This document shows positions 52,125 through 61,100 of a stretch of DNA of 64,000 bases, one piece after another; position 1 is the first letter of the stretch, and the number at the start of each line of letters is the position of its first letter. A program made the translations under genes and the position numbers. The notes beneath the pieces are model-generated. The model saw only the letters and a list, made by a program, of their open reading frames with translations, did not search any database and had not been told where the DNA came from. Source of the DNA: an uncultured Clostridia bacterium (lineage in GTDB: Bacteria > Bacillota > Clostridia > Oscillospirales > Acutalibacteraceae); NCBI GenBank assembly GCA_947581635.1, contig CANPVE010000001.1, positions 186,001 to 250,000 on the forward strand, written 5' to 3'.

Positions 52125-53554
52125 TGAACACCAATGAACTTATAAACGTATTTATCACTGTTCTCTACATGGTGTCGGCGGTTCTCTTTATCCGCGGTAT
52201 CAAGCTGCTAGGCAAGGCGGACACGGCGCGCAAGGGCAATCTTATGTCGTCCGTAGGTATGCTGATAGCTGTAGTCACTGTGCTTGCGGAGAAAGAAGTA
52301 AGAGATTCCTTCACACTCGCGAATGTGGCTCACAACGGATATCTCTACATCATAGTGGCCGTGGCACTGGGTGCCGTAATCGGAGCGATTTGGGCGAAGA
52401 AGGTCGAAATGACGGGTATGCCGCAGCTCGTTGCTCTGTTCAACGGTTTTGGCGGTCTGTCCTCGCTGCTCGTTGCCCTGACCCAGTATATCAACGATAA
52501 GCAGACAACTCCTTTTGTCGGGATTACGCTCGGTCTCACAATAGCAATCGGCGCAATTGCCTTCACAGGCTCTGTCGTCGCGTGGGGAAAGCTCTCCGGC
52601 AAACTTTTCAAGAAGTCTGTCACTATTCCCGCGAAAAATTTCATCAACGCGGTTCTTGCGATAGCGGGTCTTGCGGGCGTCTGTTTGTATGCTTTCAGCG
52701 GAGCAAATGAAAAGCTCGGCTTTGTCGGCATTGTTCTTGTAACCGCAACATATCTCATTCTCGGCCTTACAATGGTAGTTACCATCGGCGGCGGCGATAT
52801 GCCTGTTATCATTTCTCTGCTCAATGCATTCTCGGGTCTCGCGGCTGCGTTTGCGGGTCTGGCGATCAGCAACTCCGTTCTGGTTGTTTCCGGTTGCCTT
52901 GTGGGTACATCGGGTCTTATTCTCACGCTCATCATGTGCAAGGCCATGAACCGCACGCTCTACAGTCTGCTCTTCGGCTCGTTCGGCGCCGCGTCCTCCA
53001 AGAAGGGCGCAGCCAGCGACAAAGAACCCAGGTCGATGTCGGTTGAGGATGCTTATCTTATCCTCGAGGCCGCAAGCTCGGTTGTATTTATTCCCGGCTA
53101 TGGCATGGCTGTCGCTCAGGCACAGCATTCCGTCAAGGAGCTTGCAGACAAGCTCGAGGAGAACGGTGCGGAGGTCAATTTCGCAATTCACCCCGTGGCG
53201 GGCAGAATGCCGGGCCATATGAACGTGCTTCTCGCAGAGGCGAATGTACCATACGAGCAGCTCAAGACGGCAGACGAAATGAATCCCCAGATGCCTAATG
53301 TGGACGTTGCAATCGTAATCGGCGCAAACGACGTTGTAAACCCGTCTGCTATAGATGACGAGACTTCCCCGATCTACGGTATGCCCATCATCAATGCGTA
53401 CGAGGCGCGAACAGTGTTCGTGCTCAAGCGCGGCAAGGGCACGGGCTTCTCGGGCATAGAGAATCCTCTCTTTACCAACGACAACACGATAATGCTCTAC
53501 GGTGACGCAAAGCAAACCGTCTCCTCGCTGGTGAGCGAATTTGAAGATGCGTAA
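52124..53554 (+). CDS. pntB: NAD(P) transhydrogenase subunit beta
   Basis: A 476-residue subunit. The first 270 residues hold about eight to nine membrane segments (proton channel), the last 180 the NADP(H)-binding domain with FIPGYGMAVAQAQ, HPVAGRMPGHMNVLLAEA, VIGANDVVNP and the C-terminal KRGKGTGFSGIENPLF. Together with PntAA/PntAB it couples hydride transfer between NAD(H) and NADP(H) to proton movement. ATG at 52124 overlaps the pntAB stop (TAATG). Confidence 0.97.
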   Translation: MNTNELINVFITVLYMVSAVLFIRGIKLLGKADTARKGNLMSSVGMLIAVVTVLAEKEVRDSFTLANVAHNGYLYIIVAVALGAVIGAIWAKKVEMTGMPQLVALFNGFGGLSSLLVALTQYINDKQTTPFVGITLGLTIAIGAIAFTGSVVAWGKLSGKLFKKSVTIPAKNFINAVLAIAGLAGVCLYAFSGANEKLGFVGIVLVTATYLILGLTMVVTIGGGDMPVIISLLNAFSGLAAAFAGLAISNSVLVVSGCLVGTSGLILTLIMCKAMNRTLYSLLFGSFGAASSKKGAASDKEPRSMSVEDAYLILEAASSVVFIPGYGMAVAQAQHSVKELADKLEENGAEVNFAIHPVAGRMPGHMNVLLAEANVPYEQLKTADEMNPQMPNVDVAIVIGANDVVNPSAIDDETSPIYGMPIINAYEARTVFVLKRGKGTGFSGIENPLFTNDNTIMLYGDAKQTVSSLVSEFEDA

Positions 53555-53610
53555 GCTCTAGGGAGTTTCACAATGTTCTCCGGACGCGTAAAATCCATTT
53601 GAAATTGCAG

Positions 53611-53652
53611 CAAGGCAGGCTTTGTTTTTCAGGCTCTGCCTTGTTTTTTATT
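53611..53652 (+). terminator. terminator of the pnt operon
   Basis: CAAGGCAG (53611-53618) pairs with CTGCCTTG (53636-53643), followed by TTTTTTATTT. Confidence 0.82.
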
Positions 53653-53709
53653 TGGTATATTCCGATTTGTGATTTTTTGTCATGTGGCTTATTTTCTGCA
53701 AAATAGTGC

Positions 53710-53738
53710 TTCACTTTATCGGTTTATAGTGGTATAAT
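53710..53738 (+). promoter_or_regulatory. promoter of the NfnA-like gene
   Basis: TTCACT (53710-53715) and TATAAT (53733-53738), spacing 17, 50 bases before the start. It lies after the pnt terminator, so the gene has its own transcript. Confidence 0.6.
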
Positions 53739-53787
53739 GACGTTCATAGACAGCCTTAGGGAACTTATTTTCACGGAGGAAATGCAT

Positions 53788-54636
53788 ATGTACAAAATCA
53801 CTTATAAAAGAGAATTGAACGACAGCGTTACAATGATGGATATTGAAGCTCCGCTTGTAGCCAAGAAGGCGCAGCCGGGTCAATTCATAATACTTCGCGT
53901 AGATGAGGACAGCGAGAGGGTTCCTCTCACTATTGCGGGCTATGACAGGGAAAAAGGGACGGTCAGGATAATATTTCAGAAAGTGGGTTCCTCTACCGAA
54001 TGGCTTGGCGGCAGGAGCGAGGGCGACTTCATAGAGGATTTTGTGGGACCACTTGGCAACGCCACACATACCGAAGGCTTGAAGAAAGTGGCTGTAGTCG
54101 GCGGAGGCGTGGGCTGCGCCATAGCCCTGCCTGTCGCGCAGAAACTGCATACTCAGGGCTGCGAAGTACATTCCATCATCGGCTTCCGCAGTAAGGATCT
54201 CATTATTCTCGAGGACGAATTCAAAGCCGCCTCAGACAAGCTGATAATTATGACAGACGACGGCAGTTACGGCGAAAAGGGCGTTGTCACCCGTCCGCTT
54301 GAGGAATTGATAAAGGCGGGCGAGAATTACGATGAGGTTATTGCCATAGGCCCCCTTGTTATGATGAAATATGTAGTGATGACTACCAAGCCTTACAATG
54401 TCAAAACTGTAGTGTCCATGAATCCAATCATGATCGATGGAACGGGAATGTGCGGTGGCTGTCGTCTCACCGTGGGCGGACAGACAAAATTTGCCTGTGT
54501 GGACGGCCCCGAATTTGACGGATTTGAAGTTGATTTTGACGAAGCCATGAGCCGAGGTTCGATGTACAGCAGCTTTGAACGCAAGACAAGGGAGAGAACC
54601 TGCAATCTTTTAAACGGAACTGTGCGGAGTGAATAG
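53788..54636 (+). CDS. nfnA: NfnA-like ferredoxin-NADP reductase subunit alpha
   Basis: A 282-residue FAD/NAD-binding protein of the sulfide dehydrogenase/dihydroorotate-dehydrogenase electron-transfer family. FAD motif ERVPLTIAGYD (about 49-59), NAD-binding VVGGGVGCAIALPVAQ (about 100-115) and a [2Fe-2S] cysteine cluster GTGMCGGCRLTVGG with FACVDGPEFDG. In clostridia it pairs with NfnB in a flavin-based electron-bifurcating transhydrogenase; the candidate partner is at 43719-45137. ATG 53788 has GGAGG at eight bases; in-frame ATGs at 53782 and 53737 are less suitable. Confidence 0.9.
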   Translation: MYKITYKRELNDSVTMMDIEAPLVAKKAQPGQFIILRVDEDSERVPLTIAGYDREKGTVRIIFQKVGSSTEWLGGRSEGDFIEDFVGPLGNATHTEGLKKVAVVGGGVGCAIALPVAQKLHTQGCEVHSIIGFRSKDLIILEDEFKAASDKLIIMTDDGSYGEKGVVTRPLEELIKAGENYDEVIAIGPLVMMKYVVMTTKPYNVKTVVSMNPIMIDGTGMCGGCRLTVGGQTKFACVDGPEFDGFEVDFDEAMSRGSMYSSFERKTRERTCNLLNGTVRSE

Positions 54637-54679
54637 CTTCGGGACGATGAGATTTGATTAAAATTTTATCTTTGGTAAA

Positions 54680-54730
54680 ATTATCACGGCACATTGTTGA
54701 AAAAAACAATGTGCCGTGATAATCTTTTGT
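54680..54730 (+). terminator. terminator after nfnA
   Basis: A perfect 19-bp stem: the arm at 54680-54698 (ATTATCACGGCACATTGTT) pairs with 54705-54723, loop GAAAAA, then CTTTTG. It also lies between convergent genes and may act on both strands. Confidence 0.85.
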
Positions 54731-54742
54731 AATGCCGCAATT

Positions 54743-56500
54743 TTAATCGGGCTTCTTGAGCAAAATAATATATCCCTGTTCCAATATTTTCGTGTATCCG
54801 ATCCTGTAGTAATAAATCTCAGCTTGCTCGTGTTCTTCTCTGAATCTTTTGTCAATCATGATATAATCGGATGCAATGCAATCATTATCCAACATATACA
54901 GTTTCTCGTGCTTATAAAGCTTTGGCACAAGGAACGTGCTTGCCGTGATGGAGGCGTTTTCGTCGATGGCGTCGATAACCTCGTTTGTAAGTTCAATATT
55001 GTATCGTTCATTTTGGTATGCGTCGCGGTATATGTTGTATTTTGGTATATTATTGCTAAGCATCAACATGAGTGATGCAAAAAGTGTAATTATTAAAATG
55101 CCCCGTTTGAATTTCTTATGTTTCAATAACGAAAAGTTTTCTACGTACATATATACCAGGAGCGCACCTGTGCCAAAGCAATACTGATAATCAATATTGA
55201 ATTGGTACGGATATGCGGTAATCAGGCTGACGGCACAAAACGGAAGCATCAAGCACTGTTGTGAAAGCCGTCTGTTAAAAAAAGGAAGCAACATGAGCGG
55301 CAGAAACATTTGCAGCAAAAAAGTGATCTTATCTGCGGAGAGCAGCTGCGTCATTAAATAAGCCGGGTTAAGCGCCATTGTTATCAAAGCAGAAAACATT
55401 CCCCTTTCACCGGGCGGTATTAAATTGCTGTAGTGCTGTGTAGACAGTGTGTTATCGCCAAAGGTATTTATATATGAGGTTGTAATAAAAAAAGCAGTGA
55501 AAGCGAAAGCCGTCATTAAGATGCCAAGTCTAATTCTACATTTGTAGAATATAAGGTATAAACCAATGCAGCAAAGATAAAGTCCGGCATCCTCCTTTAT
55601 CATCGCTGTGAGCGCCGTAAAAATTACGATCCCTTTTGGATTGTTGTATTCTATAAAATACATCAGCCAGAGAATTACAGGTGTTAAAAACAGATTTTCA
55701 TGAAAATCATAATAGCAGGCGGCAGTGAGCGTGGGAAAACACAAAAATACAGAAGCAAGAACCGCTGTTGCCATATTGGACAACTTATGCCGCCTGCAAA
55801 TAAGAACCAGCGGCAGTACACCGCTCAATACGATCATCGGCTGTATTGCCACCAAAAATGACGGTGTGCGGAAAATCATATAAAACGGCAGAAGAACATA
55901 GAAAATCGGAGAAAAATGCCGCAGTAAGTGATTATCAATAATATTTCGTTCGCAGCTCACACCCATGAACCCGGTTTTGGCCATATACTCATACATCTGC
56001 GCAAAGATACCAAAATCGAATGTGGATGAGTTGTAACTGAGGTATCGCAGAACGCAGGCATAAGCGGTGAACCCTCCCACGATGACGTATTCGGCAGCGA
56101 TTAGTGCAGCCAACATTTTGTCAGAGATATGCCATTCAAAATTTATTAAATTTTCTCTCAAAAGATAATAAGTAAGAACTCCTAATGCCGCAATACAACT
56201 TACGGTGAAATACACATCAGATGTCTTTGTGCAAACGGCCATCAGGCAATAAAACACATCCGAAATTAGAACGGGCAATCCCTTAATCTCTAAAAACGAT
56301 TCTAATATCAGCATTGTGATGAATAATGAGACGATCAAGAGAATAAACTCGGCAACAGGTATTTCACTAATTGACGCAATATCGTAAAAAGGAATATTCA
56401 TTGTCATCATAACGACAGCACAGGTGAATAGATACGCTGCTGTTAAATCCAAAATATAAATTCGTGCGGGAATTTGTTTTAAATTATCGATAATTCTCAT
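54743..56500 (-). CDS. DUF2079 polytopic membrane protein
   Basis: A 585-residue protein with about twelve hydrophobic segments. The DUF2079 signature is STFDFGIFAQMYEYMAKTG (about 180), CERN and HFSPIFYVLLPFY, with TMIKEDAG-like (TAMIKEDAGLYL) further on, and a final extracytoplasmic domain. Members resemble GT-C-type glycosyltransferases, but activity is unproven. It lies 11 bases after the M56 peptidase gene with AAGGAGA, so it is the third gene of the BlaI-type operon and its likely output (inference). A BlaI-like box lies inside the coding sequence (55534-55549). Confidence 0.85.
   Translation of the reverse strand: MRIIDNLKQIPARIYILDLTAAYLFTCAVVMMTMNIPFYDIASISEIPVAEFILLIVSLFITMLILESFLEIKGLPVLISDVFYCLMAVCTKTSDVYFTVSCIAALGVLTYYLLRENLINFEWHISDKMLAALIAAEYVIVGGFTAYACVLRYLSYNSSTFDFGIFAQMYEYMAKTGFMGVSCERNIIDNHLLRHFSPIFYVLLPFYMIFRTPSFLVAIQPMIVLSGVLPLVLICRRHKLSNMATAVLASVFLCFPTLTAACYYDFHENLFLTPVILWLMYFIEYNNPKGIVIFTALTAMIKEDAGLYLCCIGLYLIFYKCRIRLGILMTAFAFTAFFITTSYINTFGDNTLSTQHYSNLIPPGERGMFSALITMALNPAYLMTQLLSADKITFLLQMFLPLMLLPFFNRRLSQQCLMLPFCAVSLITAYPYQFNIDYQYCFGTGALLVYMYVENFSLLKHKKFKRGILIITLFASLMLMLSNNIPKYNIYRDAYQNERYNIELTNEVIDAIDENASITASTFLVPKLYKHEKLYMLDNDCIASDYIMIDKRFREEHEQAEIYYYRIGYTKILEQGYIILLKKPD
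55534..55549. promoter_or_regulatory. internal BlaI-type palindrome
   Basis: TTCTACATTTGTAGAA is nearly perfectly palindromic and contains the same CTACATTTGTAG as the operon operator at 58333-58344. It lies within the DUF2079 coding sequence. It may be chance or a secondary binding site. Confidence 0.35.
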
Positions 56501-56511
56501 ATATTTCTCCT

Positions 56512-57909
56512 TTATAAAGAATTATTGGCCACAGTTCGGGTTGTACTGTTTGAAGCAGTCCGGGGTGTGGTAGTATTTACAGCAGAGTGTCGAATTGTAC
56601 TTGTCACACTGTGAGTGGCTGCACTCGTCGATCCGACAGACTTTATTGTGGTAGAATTCACAAATTTTGTTGACTGAGTGCCGTATGCGGAAGATTTGAC
56701 AATGGTATCGTTCACGTCATTTGTCGACTGAGTAGTTTGTGCGGTAGTCTTGGCGGTTGACTTTTTATTTAAGGTGCGTTGCTTCGTAGCGTGAGTAGAC
56801 TGCCGGACTGTTACGTCTGTACTCTTTGTGGATTGCCCCTCGGACAGAGTGACGGTAGTATGTATGGTTTCCTGATATCGCGTTCCGTCATGCATATTTT
56901 CGATATTATCGGTTGGCGTCAAGTTATGTGACTGATATTCACTAACCGTGGACTTGGCATATCCCACAGTGCATTGCATTACAAGCGCTGATGCAATTAA
57001 TATCGCGAGAGTTGCGGTACACAATACAGTATTCTTTTTTGTCCCGCCACATATGATTTTTTCCAAGCGCAGCTTAAGAAGGGAGTTCTTTATCGACATA
57101 GAGGTGTACAATTCAAAATAATTCCGCGATTTTATGGCACTGTTTAAAATTAATTCGCCATATTTAAATCTGTCCTTGCCGCTACAATCATATGTAATTT
57201 TTTCATCGCACGACAGCTCGCATTGAGAGTTAAATTGGTGCAGGAACAGGTAAATAAAAGGATTGAACCAATGAATTGAAGCCGCCAACATGGCAATAAG
57301 TTTAAAAAGGGAATCTCTGCGCGAAATATGGATCAATTCATGTTTGAAAATAAGCGTTAATTCTTCGTTAGAATATTCTTCCAACGGAATTACGACAGTG
57401 TGATTCAGTAATCCAAAGGCAATAGGACCGGAGACAGTTTTACTTCGATAAAATTTAACATTACTGTGAATATTTAATTCATTCTTGACTTGAGCGAGAA
57501 ACTTCTCTGAATTCTCGTCGGAGAAGCACCAGCGTTTAATGAACGACATCGTGGAAAAGTTTTTGATTACATGATGAATCAAAAAAAACATGGCGCCCGT
57601 AAGCCAAAAAACAAACAGCACTTGCCAAACGTCAATTGAACTTTTCCAAATTGATGTATCTGTTATTATTTCCTGCGTTTTGCCCGAAATATCAGCGGTA
57701 TTGGCTACATATTCGCAAGAGGTTATTTTTATAAAAGATGACTTAAAATTAATCGGAATCACAGCAATTAAATCCAAAATCCGCCATATTGTATATCTGA
57801 CACCGGCAGTAATTTTACTGCCGAACAGATTTAATATTATGGAGAAAATGAGCACTAATGCCGAAAGTCTGATCGAACAAAGTAAAATGACTACAATAAA
57901 ATCTTTCAT
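56512..57909 (-). CDS. M56 (BlaR1/MecR1-like) membrane metallopeptidase without sensor domain
   Basis: A 465-residue protein. Several membrane segments lead to the zinc motif HELIH (residues 190-194) and a downstream CELSCDE with the likely third ligand Glu 231. A last membrane segment (about 298-315) precedes a 150-residue extracytoplasmic tail rich in Thr and Ser. BlaR1 proteins end in a penicillin-binding domain; that is missing here, so the stimulus is probably not beta-lactam acylation. The start overlaps the BlaI-like stop (ATGA). It should inactivate the repressor by proteolysis on stimulation (family knowledge). Confidence 0.88.
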   Translation of the reverse strand: MKDFIVVILLCSIRLSALVLIFSIILNLFGSKITAGVRYTIWRILDLIAVIPINFKSSFIKITSCEYVANTADISGKTQEIITDTSIWKSSIDVWQVLFVFWLTGAMFFLIHHVIKNFSTMSFIKRWCFSDENSEKFLAQVKNELNIHSNVKFYRSKTVSGPIAFGLLNHTVVIPLEEYSNEELTLIFKHELIHISRRDSLFKLIAMLAASIHWFNPFIYLFLHQFNSQCELSCDEKITYDCSGKDRFKYGELILNSAIKSRNYFELYTSMSIKNSLLKLRLEKIICGGTKKNTVLCTATLAILIASALVMQCTVGYAKSTVSEYQSHNLTPTDNIENMHDGTRYQETIHTTVTLSEGQSTKSTDVTVRQSTHATKQRTLNKKSTAKTTAQTTQSTNDVNDTIVKSSAYGTQSTKFVNSTTIKSVGSTSAATHSVTSTIRHSAVNTTTPRTASNSTTRTVANNSL

Positions 57910-58295
57910 CGCGGTTGTCCCCCCTTTTTCTTTTCAAGCCATTTACTTAAATCGTCTATGTCCTCGGGAGAAATGCACTCCTCTGAATAGAGCGCGCTTA
58001 TGATGCTAAAAGCAGATCTTTTGCCGAACTTTTTTATAAATGAACCTGTTTCGATACTCAAATACTCGTCCTCGGATACAATTGGTGTGTACTCGCGTTC
58101 TTTTCCGATTTTTTCACTTGTCACGAAGCCTTTTTCTTCCAATCTTTTAAGCATGGTTAAAACGGTTTGCGATTTCCAAGCCTTATCTGAATCGAGGGTT
58201 TCCATAATTTGTCTGCAAGTTGTCGGCATTGACAAACGCCATATCGCACGCATGATTTCAAATTCCGCATCGGGCAGTTTTTTCAATTTTTCCAT
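57906..58295 (-). CDS. BlaI/MecI/CopY-family repressor
   Basis: A 129-residue winged-helix repressor: LPDAEFEIMRAIWRLSMP at the N-terminus, recognition region KSQTVLTMLKRLEEKGFV, and the C-terminal dimerisation helices SIISALYSEE and DIDDLSKWLEKKK. ATG at 58295. Two operator-like palindromes of the TACANNTGTA type overlap its promoter, indicating autoregulation of the three-gene operon. Confidence 0.93.
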   Translation of the reverse strand: MEKLKKLPDAEFEIMRAIWRLSMPTTCRQIMETLDSDKAWKSQTVLTMLKRLEEKGFVTSEKIGKEREYTPIVSEDEYLSIETGSFIKKFGKRSAFSIISALYSEECISPEDIDDLSKWLEKKKGGQPR

Positions 58296-58310
58296 TTATG
58301 AACCTGCTTT

Positions 58311-58344
58311 CTACAAATGTCTTTTTATTATTCTACATTTGTAG
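58311..58344. promoter_or_regulatory. two BlaI-type operators
   Basis: CTACAAATGTCT (58311-58322) and CTACATTTGTAG (58333-58344) share the TACANNTGT core of BlaI/MecI operators and lie 22 bases apart, about two helical turns. One covers the -10 region, the other the transcription start of the repressor promoter. Confidence 0.75.
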
Positions 58345-58358
58345 TTTATATTTGTCAA
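58330..58358 (-). promoter_or_regulatory. promoter of the BlaI-type operon
   Basis: On the minus strand a perfect TTGACA (58353-58358) and TAGAAT (58330-58335) are 17 bases apart. The operators overlap it. Confidence 0.8.
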
Positions 58359-58455
58359 TGGAATATTTGCTCTTCACAATAAATTAATATTGTACCATTG
58401 GCAGGTTGTATAAAATATTCTCCTGTGCAAAAAATGAAAATGAGGTGGTTATTAT

Positions 58456-59769
58456 ATGTCACAAGAATCCATTAAGAATTCGGTGTGGAGTGCAGAATCC
58501 AATCTTCCGCAATATCCTTCGCTGCAGGGGGAAATACACACAGATGTTCTCGTCATTGGAGGCGGTATCGCGGGAATTCTTACGGCATACTCTCTGCACA
58601 ACAATGGAGTAAGATATGTACTTGTGGAAAAGAACGCAATATGTTCGGGAATAACCCAAAATACTACGGCTAAGATAACCTTTCAGCACGGTTTAATTTA
58701 TCAGAAAATTTTAAAGGCCTACGGAGTTGAAGCTGCTAGAAAATATCTTACCGCCAACAAATTGGCCTTTGAAAAATATTCAGATCTGTGCGGCGGCATA
58801 GACTGTGACTACGAAGTAAAAGACAATTTTGTATATGCGGTTGATGATAAAAGTAAGCTTGAGAACGAAATGAAAGCTTTACGGAAAATCGGTTTTGAAG
58901 CTGATTTTTGTGATGATATTCCCATTCCGGTAAAAAATGCGGGTGCAGTTAAATTCCCAAAACAGGCCCAGTTCAATCCGTTGAAATTTATTTCTGTTAT
59001 GGCCCGCGGATTGAACATATATGAGAACACATTTGTGCGGGAAATGATAGGAAATACCGCTGTCACTGATTATGGCAAAATTTACGCTGACAAAGTGATT
59101 GTTACAACACATTTTCCGTTTATCAACAAGCATGGAAGTTATTTCATTAAATTGTATCAACACCGCTCCTACGTCATTGCGCTCGAAAACGCGCAGAATG
59201 TAGACGGAATGTACGTTGACGAGAGCAAGACAGGGCTATCTTTCAGAAATTACAATAATCTTCTGCTGTTGGGCGGGGGAGGTCACCGCACCGGTCAAAA
59301 AGGCGGAAACTGGAGTGAACTGAGGAGATTTGCCAGCGAGTTTTATCCAAACTCAAAGGAAAAGTATTTTTGGGCTGCACAGGACTGCATGAGCCTTGAT
59401 GGAATACCGTATATAGGTTGCTATTCCAAAAGTACCAACAACCTTTACGCCGCAAGCGGCTTCAACAAATGGGGAATGACGGGAGCTATGGTGGCAGCTA
59501 TGATTCTGAGCGATATGGTGCTGGGAAAATCAAATGAATTTTCGGGGGTTTTCAGTCCTTCAAGGAACATACTGAAACCTCAACTTTTGGTAAACGGTTT
59601 TGAAACCACAAAAAGCCTGCTTACCCCATCCAAGAAAAGATGTCCTCACCTCGGCTGCGCTCTGAAATGGAACAGCGCCGAACATTCATGGGATTGTCCG
59701 TGTCATGGCTCACGTTTTGATAAGAACGGAACAGTTCTGGATAATCCCGCAAACGGGAATTTGCATTGA
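58456..59769 (+). CDS. FAD-dependent oxidoreductase with C-terminal Rieske domain
   Basis: A 437-residue protein. A DAO-type flavoprotein part begins with TDVLVIGGGIAGILTAYSL (about 29-47) and SGITQNTTAKIT, and includes YAASGFNKWGMTGAM (about 330). A Rieske [2Fe-2S] site follows at about 395-420: CPHLGC and CPCHGSRF. The C-terminus (VLDNPANGNLH) stops early compared with many relatives, but the cluster ligands are complete. The role is unknown. Divergent from the BlaI operon; no ribosome site problems (GAGGTGG upstream). Confidence 0.88.
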   Translation: MSQESIKNSVWSAESNLPQYPSLQGEIHTDVLVIGGGIAGILTAYSLHNNGVRYVLVEKNAICSGITQNTTAKITFQHGLIYQKILKAYGVEAARKYLTANKLAFEKYSDLCGGIDCDYEVKDNFVYAVDDKSKLENEMKALRKIGFEADFCDDIPIPVKNAGAVKFPKQAQFNPLKFISVMARGLNIYENTFVREMIGNTAVTDYGKIYADKVIVTTHFPFINKHGSYFIKLYQHRSYVIALENAQNVDGMYVDESKTGLSFRNYNNLLLLGGGGHRTGQKGGNWSELRRFASEFYPNSKEKYFWAAQDCMSLDGIPYIGCYSKSTNNLYAASGFNKWGMTGAMVAAMILSDMVLGKSNEFSGVFSPSRNILKPQLLVNGFETTKSLLTPSKKRCPHLGCALKWNSAEHSWDCPCHGSRFDKNGTVLDNPANGNLH

Positions 59770-59844
59770 ATTTAAAACCATCTGCAATTGTCCACAGCTT
59801 TATTTGAGTCTGAGGGCGATTGCTTTGTTTTATGCAGTTATTAA

Positions 59845-60090
59845 AAACTAAAGTCAAGCGAGCGGAGCTGTATGGGATTCCAGGGACAGCGACAATGGCG
59901 GAGAGTGAGGCGGAGCGGGCGAAATGATCCAAGATTAAAGAAAAATTAAGGCGAACACAGAATAAATTTCCCTCTTTGTCAGATATTGCCGATTTTTCGG
60001 GCCGTAAAAACACATATCAACAAGAGAATCGAAAATTTTGGGATAGCAAAATAAGGTTAGCCAAACTCTTTACATCGCCCGATGTCGTTT
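59845..60090. repeat. dispersed intergenic repeat, copy B
   Basis: It shares with copy A: AAGTCAAGCGAG, GAGCTGTATGGGATTCC, ATGGCGGAGAGTGAGGC, GGCGAACA and TTAGCCAAACTCTTTACAT, in the same order, with an insertion of about 100 bases between the last two blocks. Confidence 0.55.
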
Positions 60091-60102
60091 TTTTAATTGC
60101 TA

Positions 60103-60132
60103 TTGACAACTGCGGTAAAAAACTGGTATAAT
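60103..60132 (+). promoter_or_regulatory. promoter of the yicC-remA-gmk-rpoZ-priA cluster
   Basis: A perfect TTGACA (60103-60108) and perfect TATAAT (60127-60132), spacing 18. Leader of about 60 bases before yicC. Confidence 0.78.
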
Positions 60133-60198
60133 GTAATTTACACAAGTGTGTTGCCATTTGGCATATGAATTATACATCGGCGTGAAAGGACGAAGCGT

Positions 60199-61077
60199 AT
60201 GATAAGAAGCATGACGGGATACGGTCACGCTCAAAGGACCGTTCACGGCAGGGATATTACGGTTGAGATAAAGTCGGTAAATCACAAATTTTTTGATTTT
60301 TCCGTCCGCACCACGCGCGGTTATTCCTTTGTTGAGGATAAAATAAGAAGTTTTGTTAAGAAACGTGTCTCCCGCGGCAAAATAGATGTTTATGTCACCG
60401 TACTCGAAGTTGACGAAACGGCGGCAGATGTGATTTTGAATGAATCGCTCGCGGCGGGGTATATCCGGGCGCTGAGAGGACTGAGTGAGAAGTTTGGTCT
60501 TGCGGACGATCTCTCGGTCAGCACAGTGGCAAGGTATTCCGATATATTCACCATAAAGCGCGCAGAGAAGAATGAGGATCAGATCTGGGGGGACATTCAG
60601 CCTATACTTGACGAGGCGGTTGACAAATTCATAGCGATGCGTGAGACTGAAGGAGAAAAATTGCGCGATGACGTGATGGAGCGCATGGACTGTATATTGG
60701 AAACTGTTGGAAAGATAGAGCAGCTTTCACCTAAAACTCTGGCGGATTACAGCGCAAGGCTCCGCGCCAGAATAGAAGAGCTCAAGGGCGACGCCGCTAT
60801 AGACGAGCAACGGCTCCTGACCGAGATTGCCATATTTGCTGACAAGATAGCTGTGGACGAGGAGACTGTTCGACTGAGAAGCCATTTCGACCAAATGCGG
60901 CTTATGCTGGATTCCGGAGAGGCTGTGGGGCGTAGGCTGGATTTTATCGTGCAGGAGATGAACCGCGAGATCAACACTATAGGCTCCAAGGCACAGAATT
61001 CCGAGATTTCTCACATGGTGGTTGATGTCAAGGCGGAAATCGAAAAAATCCGCGAGCAGATACAGAACATAGAATAG
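60199..61077 (+). CDS. yicC: YicC/YloC family endoribonuclease
   Basis: A 292-residue protein. The N-terminal [22 protein letters not shown], and C-terminal [35 protein letters not shown] and [18 protein letters not shown] are highly conserved in the family. YicC-type proteins act in RNA decay as endoribonucleases. Its place before remA and gmk is conserved in Firmicutes. GAAAGGA precedes the ATG at 60199. Confidence 0.95.
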   Translation: MIRSMTGYGHAQRTVHGRDITVEIKSVNHKFFDFSVRTTRGYSFVEDKIRSFVKKRVSRGKIDVYVTVLEVDETAADVILNESLAAGYIRALRGLSEKFGLADDLSVSTVARYSDIFTIKRAEKNEDQIWGDIQPILDEAVDKFIAMRETEGEKLRDDVMERMDCILETVGKIEQLSPKTLADYSARLRARIEELKGDAAIDEQRLLTEIAIFADKIAVDEETVRLRSHFDQMRLMLDSGEAVGRRLDFIVQEMNREINTIGSKAQNSEISHMVVDVKAEIEKIREQIQNIE

Positions 61078-61100
61078 ACGATAATTCGGGGGTCTGCCGC

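Larger units (their letters stand above)
59770..60198. other. intergenic region with repeat copy B and yicC promoter
   Basis: About 430 bases. It holds repeat copy B (59845-60090), a hairpin ACATC-GCCC-GATGT followed by CGTTTTTTT (60072-60094) that may end upstream transcripts, and the yicC promoter. No coding sequence is apparent. Confidence 0.55.

Noticed and set aside
52208..53515. 435-codon open frame on the minus strand
   Set aside because: It is antisense to pntB; the translation is Cys/Arg/His-rich and shows no protein family pattern.
56512..57909. True BlaR1/MecR1 beta-lactam sensor
   Set aside because: The C-terminal part has no SxxK or KTG motifs and is low-complexity Thr/Ser sequence.
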